This document shows positions 8,135-10,622 of a stretch of 10,622 nt of DNA, piece after piece; the stretch's first letter is position 1, and every line of letters starts with the position of its first letter. The stretch is from Ramicandelaber brevisporus (Eukaryota > Kickxellomycota > Ramicandelaberales > Ramicandelaberaceae), in assembly GCA_025201865.1 (NCBI GenBank), contig MU602741.1:12282-22903 (forward strand). The letters run 5' to 3'. The notes beneath the pieces are model-generated. The model saw only the letters and a list, made by a program, of their open reading frames with translations. It was not told the DNA's origin and made no database searches. A program made the translations under genes and the position numbers.

Positions 8135-8641
8135 TTAGTTCTTGCAGACGAGGGCTGGCAGCTTGTCGAAGGCAGCCTTGTCGGTGGTGTATGCAAACAT
8201 CTCGGAGATGTATCCACCAGTGCCTGGATCGGCCCAAGCGAGACCAATGACGTTGAAATCTCCCAGCACATTGTTGCGCAGGCTTGGCATGTCGGTCGTG
8301 GCCTTCATGAACTGGCCCCAGTTGTAGTTGTAGCCAATGTTCTCGGCATAGCGCCAGTACGAACGGCCATACAGCTTCATGCGGCGGTCCAAGGTGCGGG
8401 TCTTGTCAGAGAAGCCCTCGGAGGTGAGGCGCTTGTTCTGCGCCATCTCGGTAGCGTGGATCTGGGCAACATTCGCGAGCTGCGGGTCAATCTTGAGAGC
8501 TGGCTTGCCGTACTGAGCACGGTACTTGTTGACGGCACAGGCCAGAGCGGTGTTGTCCCAGTTTGGGAATGGGTTTGGAAGAGCAGAGACGGTGGCGACG
8601 GCGGCAGCAGTGGCAACGGCAGCGAAGGCAGTGAGCTTCAT
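8135..8641 (-). CDS. Small secreted CAP/SCP (PR-1-like) domain protein
   Basis: The protein has 168 residues. The N-terminus is a classic signal peptide: a Lys at position 2, an Ala/Val/Thr hydrophobic core, and a likely cleavage at VSA/LPNP around residue 20. The mature part is one compact CAP domain. The first helix is ACAVNKYRAQYGKPAL (34-49). QIHATEMA follows (H62), then AENIG (E100), the two most readable members of the CAP cavity His/Glu set. The C-terminal strand region is VIGLAWADPGTGGYISEMFA. Only two Cys remain after the signal peptide (C35, C166), well placed for one disulfide. The usual HxTQ CAP1 signature is absent, as in minimal YkwD-like members. Fungal CAP proteins are secreted and some bind sterols or lipids; the ligand here cannot be read. 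The start has an A-rich context (TCAAAA before ATG) and a TATA box lies about 155 bp upstream. Codons favour C/G endings, suggesting strong expression. Confidence 0.9.
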   Translation of the reverse strand: MKLTAFAAVATAAAVATVSALPNPFPNWDNTALACAVNKYRAQYGKPALKIDPQLANVAQIHATEMAQNKRLTSEGFSDKTRTLDRRMKLYGRSYWRYAENIGYNYNWGQFMKATTDMPSLRNNVLGDFNVIGLAWADPGTGGYISEMFAYTTDKAAFDKLPALVCKN

Positions 8642-8670
8642 TTTTGATTGAATGCTTTGGAGTCTGTTTT

Positions 8671-8707
8671 GAGTGAGTGAGTGAGGATGGATAGATGGAT
8701 GGATGAG
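8671..8707. repeat. GAGT and GGAT tetranucleotide repeats in the CAP 5' leader
   Basis: A (GAGT)n run at 8671-8685 is followed by a (GATG)n-type run at 8686-8707. On the transcribed strand these read as CATC and ACTC repeats, about 30-65 bases upstream of the CAP start and probably inside its 5' UTR. They are simple repeats and likely polymorphic. Confidence 0.75.
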
Positions 8708-8795
8708 CAGACTTGATGAAGAGAGTGGCGGATGATGTTGTTATTGTTGACCCAGGAAGTCGAATGGTGTAGAAGATGCATCTCCACAACTGCGG

Positions 8796-8804
8796 GTTTA
8801 TATC
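8796..8804 (-). promoter_or_regulatory. TATA box of the CAP gene
   Basis: The minus strand reads GATATAAAC, containing a consensus TATAAA (plus-strand TTTATA at 8797-8802). It lies about 155 bp upstream of the CAP ATG, implying a leader of roughly 120-130 bases. A CCAAT pentamer on the same strand about 80 bp further upstream (8883-8887) would be well placed for a strongly expressed gene. Confidence 0.6.
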
Positions 8805-9072
8805 ACTGACGAAGTTGATGGCAATAGGCTGGGGCTGATGCTGATGCCGATGCTAAATCTGTAAACAGTGGCTACATTTGCAATTGGCTGGCTATTTTTG
8901 CAATCTCCCAACCCACCCAGAAACGTGGATTTGGATATCGCTTCATCCCCCATCTGTGCTAAAATACCATCAAATCAAGTGTGTGCTCGGTTGGTTGGCA
9001 ACTGATGAAGGATGATATTGGCAGGACTAAAATGGAGCACGAGTCGATTGGATAGCCTCTGGAACAAGGTGG

Positions 9073-9078
9073 TATAAT
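9073..9078 (+). promoter_or_regulatory. Weak TATA-like element for the plus-strand gene
   Basis: TATAAT occurs on the plus strand about 335 bp before the ATG at 9412. If used, the leader would be about 300 bases and would carry an upstream ATG at 9106. A short A/T-rich match like this occurs often by chance. Confidence 0.2.
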
Positions 9079-9131
9079 TCTCATTTCAATCAGCGTCTTC
9101 TTTGAATGCACTCTCTATTCAAAGACGATCG

Positions 9132-9155
9132 TTTCTTTCTTTCTTTCTTTCTTTT
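9132..9155 (+). repeat. TTTC tetranucleotide microsatellite
   Basis: Five exact TTTC units are followed by a TTTT in the upstream region of the plus-strand coiled-coil gene. Pyrimidine tracts of this kind are common just upstream of fungal transcription starts, but no specific role can be shown. Confidence 0.85.
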
Positions 9156-9257
9156 ACTACCAACGCCACTCATTATTCTGTTGGATAAAAAAAAATCGCG
9201 CAAAATTGACGCCTCGAGTGTGAGAGCTCATTGTGCCTGGTGGTGTACGTGGCTGTT

Positions 9258-9311
9258 TTTTTCTATTGTGTTTTTCTATTGTGCTTTTTTCTATTGTGTT
9301 TTTCTGCATAT
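9258..9311 (+). repeat. 13-bp tandem repeats upstream of the coiled-coil gene
   Basis: TTTTTCTATTGTG occurs three times exactly, at 9258-9270, 9271-9283 and 9286-9298. A degenerate fourth copy begins at 9299 (TTTTTCTGCATAT). The array lies 100-155 bp upstream of the ATG. It may be promoter, leader or part of an intron. Confidence 0.85.
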
Positions 9312-9411
9312 ATTCTGCCATTGTCAACCGTCTGCTTCAGCATCCGTAGGGTCAGCTTCACGCAAGCACTCGCCTCCAACTGTTTTTTTGTATCTGTAGC
9401 GTCCAGCAACA

Positions 9412-10622
9412 ATGTTTACATCAAACTCTGTGTCCATCGTCGCTCCCGCCATGATAGTCACCTCAATTTGCTACATCTTTGACCTTTTACCTCCGGGAGA
9501 CTCCTACTATCCACCAACTCACATGTATCCTCCTAACCCAAGCGCCACCCCAACTCACACCTTGTTTGAACCCGTTTCTGACATGCTTTCTCCTGCTTCG
9601 TCAACAAATGTTCACTCTACCATCAGCCAGCTGTTAGGGTTGTCAGCGCTCTTCAGCCGGTATTCAGTGGAGAGCACTGCTCGCATTGTGTTTGCACTCT
9701 TTTATGGCTGGCTTGTTTGGTATTTGTATGGTCAACTTGGCACAGCACACTCAACTCACACAGCAGCCCAGGCATCAACTCTTGAAGAGCTAGCAGTGGA
9801 GCATGCTAAGCGCGAACTCACTTTCAACCAGCTTATATCTGAGCGTGTTGAACGTGCATGCACTCGCTCTGAAGTGGATATGCTGCGCAGTCAATTGTCT
9901 TCCAAGTGTGCTCAGTATGATTCATTGAACAGGCTGTATGGACAGCTCAGAGCCCAACAAGTCACTACACGCACTGAAATGAACCATTATCGGGACAAGT
10001 ACATAACAAAATGTGCTCAACTGGAATCTCTTCGCAAGACACATGCAGACACAGTCTCTGAGTTTAATGCAATGGGCGATGCAGTGATAGAGTTGCATGC
10101 CAAGCTGGACAAGTTGGAAAAGAAATGTGATTCTGTCTGTGCAGACCGAGACTTGGTAAAGGCTCAGCTGGTTGATGAAAAAGCAAAATGCTCTTCCGTG
10201 TATGATGAATTGGTGTCAACTCGCTCTACTCTCAGCAAACTGCAACATCAGCACAAGTTGGCCAAGTTAGAGTTGGATTCCATGGAGTGTCACAATGTCT
10301 ATACTGCTGCCGAATACAGTGCTCTCAATCTTCGATATTGGCGTAAATCCAATGAGGTTGATGAACTGAACAAGCAGCTTGGCAATGTCCGCAGTCAACA
10401 TGCAATCACTCTAGAGGAAGTTGGTGACCTTCGTGCTCAACTATCAGCTTCCAATGCCGAGCGTGACTATTTGCGCAATCAGAATGGAACCATCCGCAAG
10501 ACGTTCATTGAGACTCACTTGGAACTCCACATTCTCCGCCTTCAGCACGCCTGTACCAACAACGTGCTTGCAACAGCTCGCAGTGAACTCAACTCCATTC
10601 GTGGCGACGTAGACACTCTTCA
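9412..10622 (+). CDS. Membrane-anchored coiled-coil protein of unknown function, 3' end beyond the window
   Basis: An open frame of 403 codons plus two bases runs from the ATG at 9412 off the right edge with no stop. An in-frame TAG lies just upstream (9397-9399), and the context CAACA before ATG is good. Another in-frame ATG is codon 14. The N-terminus has a moderately hydrophobic segment (about 7-26) and then a Pro/Ser/Thr-rich stretch (27-62). A strong single membrane segment rich in Phe, Tyr and Trp follows (about 90-109, ARIVFALFYGWLVWYLYGQL). From about residue 123 to the end the protein is charged, heptad-like and free of proline, so a long coiled coil is likely. Lys-Cys motifs recur at 165, 200, 238 and 259. 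The shape resembles tethering or cytoskeleton-linked membrane proteins, but I recognise no family and assign no function. An upstream exon is possible: a GTACGT donor at 9245 and an AG at 9405-9406 would join the frame from ATG 9106 in phase. Confidence 0.82.
   Translation, partial: MFTSNSVSIVAPAMIVTSICYIFDLLPPGDSYYPPTHMYPPNPSATPTHTLFEPVSDMLSPASSTNVHSTISQLLGLSALFSRYSVESTARIVFALFYGWLVWYLYGQLGTAHSTHTAAQASTLEELAVEHAKRELTFNQLISERVERACTRSEVDMLRSQLSSKCAQYDSLNRLYGQLRAQQVTTRTEMNHYRDKYITKCAQLESLRKTHADTVSEFNAMGDAVIELHAKLDKLEKKCDSVCADRDLVKAQLVDEKAKCSSVYDELVSTRSTLSKLQHQHKLAKLELDSMECHNVYTAAEYSALNLRYWRKSNEVDELNKQLGNVRSQHAITLEEVGDLRAQLSASNAERDYLRNQNGTIRKTFIETHLELHILRLQHACTNNVLATARSELNSIRGDVDTL

Larger units (their letters stand above)
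8642..9411. promoter_or_regulatory. Divergent intergenic region between the CAP and coiled-coil genes
   Basis: No convincing gene lies in these 770 bases. They contain the CAP leader and TATA box on the left, a CCAAT motif on the minus strand at 8883-8887, a GCTGATGC-type tract near 8833-8853, a TATAAT at 9073-9078 that could serve the plus-strand gene, and pyrimidine-rich repeats at 9132-9155 and 9258-9298. A 97-codon plus-strand frame from 9106 to a TAG at 9397-9399 is mostly Phe/Leu from T/C repeats. It is better read as leader or promoter than as protein. Confidence 0.55.

Noticed and set aside
8001-8237. 78-codon minus-strand frame overlapping the end of the CAP gene
   Set aside because: It is in a different frame from the CAP gene, with a composition like UTR, and no motif.
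9106-9399. 97-codon Phe/Leu-rich plus-strand frame
   Set aside because: It is mostly translated TTTC and TTTTTCTATTGTG repeats. It is retained only as a possible upstream ORF or first exon.
10421-10612. 63-codon plus-strand frame near the right edge
   Set aside because: It is out of frame with the long coiled-coil gene that covers the same bases.

Overview
The window reads as nuclear DNA of a eukaryote, most likely a fungus and possibly an early-diverging one. The evidence is monocistronic genes with A-rich start contexts, a genuine La protein, a TopBP1/Dpb11/Rad4-type BRCT scaffold full of Gln/Asn/Asp/His homopolymers, and a small secreted CAP protein. The lineage is inferred from protein style only. 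I see no rRNA, tRNA, CRISPR array, transposon or prokaryotic operon signal.

Layout. Three genes lie head-to-tail on the minus strand. From right to left they are a secreted CAP-domain protein (8135-8641), an La-type RNA chaperone with an RGG tail (6402-7736), and a very large six-BRCT checkpoint/replication scaffold (251-6082). A fourth gene starts at 9412 on the plus strand and runs off the right edge. It encodes a membrane-anchored, proline-free coiled-coil protein I do not recognise. The CAP and coiled-coil genes are divergent and share a 770-bp spacer (8642-9411) with a good TATA box for the CAP gene and several simple and tandem repeats. The two other spacers (6083-6401 and 7737-8134) hold 5' and 3' untranslated regions and low-complexity tracts.

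Start sites matter here. The BRCT frame is open two codons upstream to a TTG, and the La frame is open 60 codons upstream to a GTG. In a eukaryote the first ATGs (6082 and 7736) are the sensible starts, giving 1943 and 444 residues. None of the three complete genes needs an intron.

The genes do not form one pathway: genome maintenance, RNA polymerase III transcript and RNA folding, secretion, and an unknown membrane/coiled-coil role. The La and CAP genes favour G/C-ending codons, as highly expressed genes often do, while the BRCT and coiled-coil genes use more mixed codons. The most interesting points are the TopBP1-like BRCT layout with an extra split BRCT and a C-terminal BRCT7-like domain, a SUMO-interaction-like motif in that scaffold, an La motif whose usual uridine-reading Gln appears to be Cys, and the unrecognised coiled-coil protein with repeated Lys-Cys motifs. 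I do not see clear evidence of a wholly new multi-gene system.
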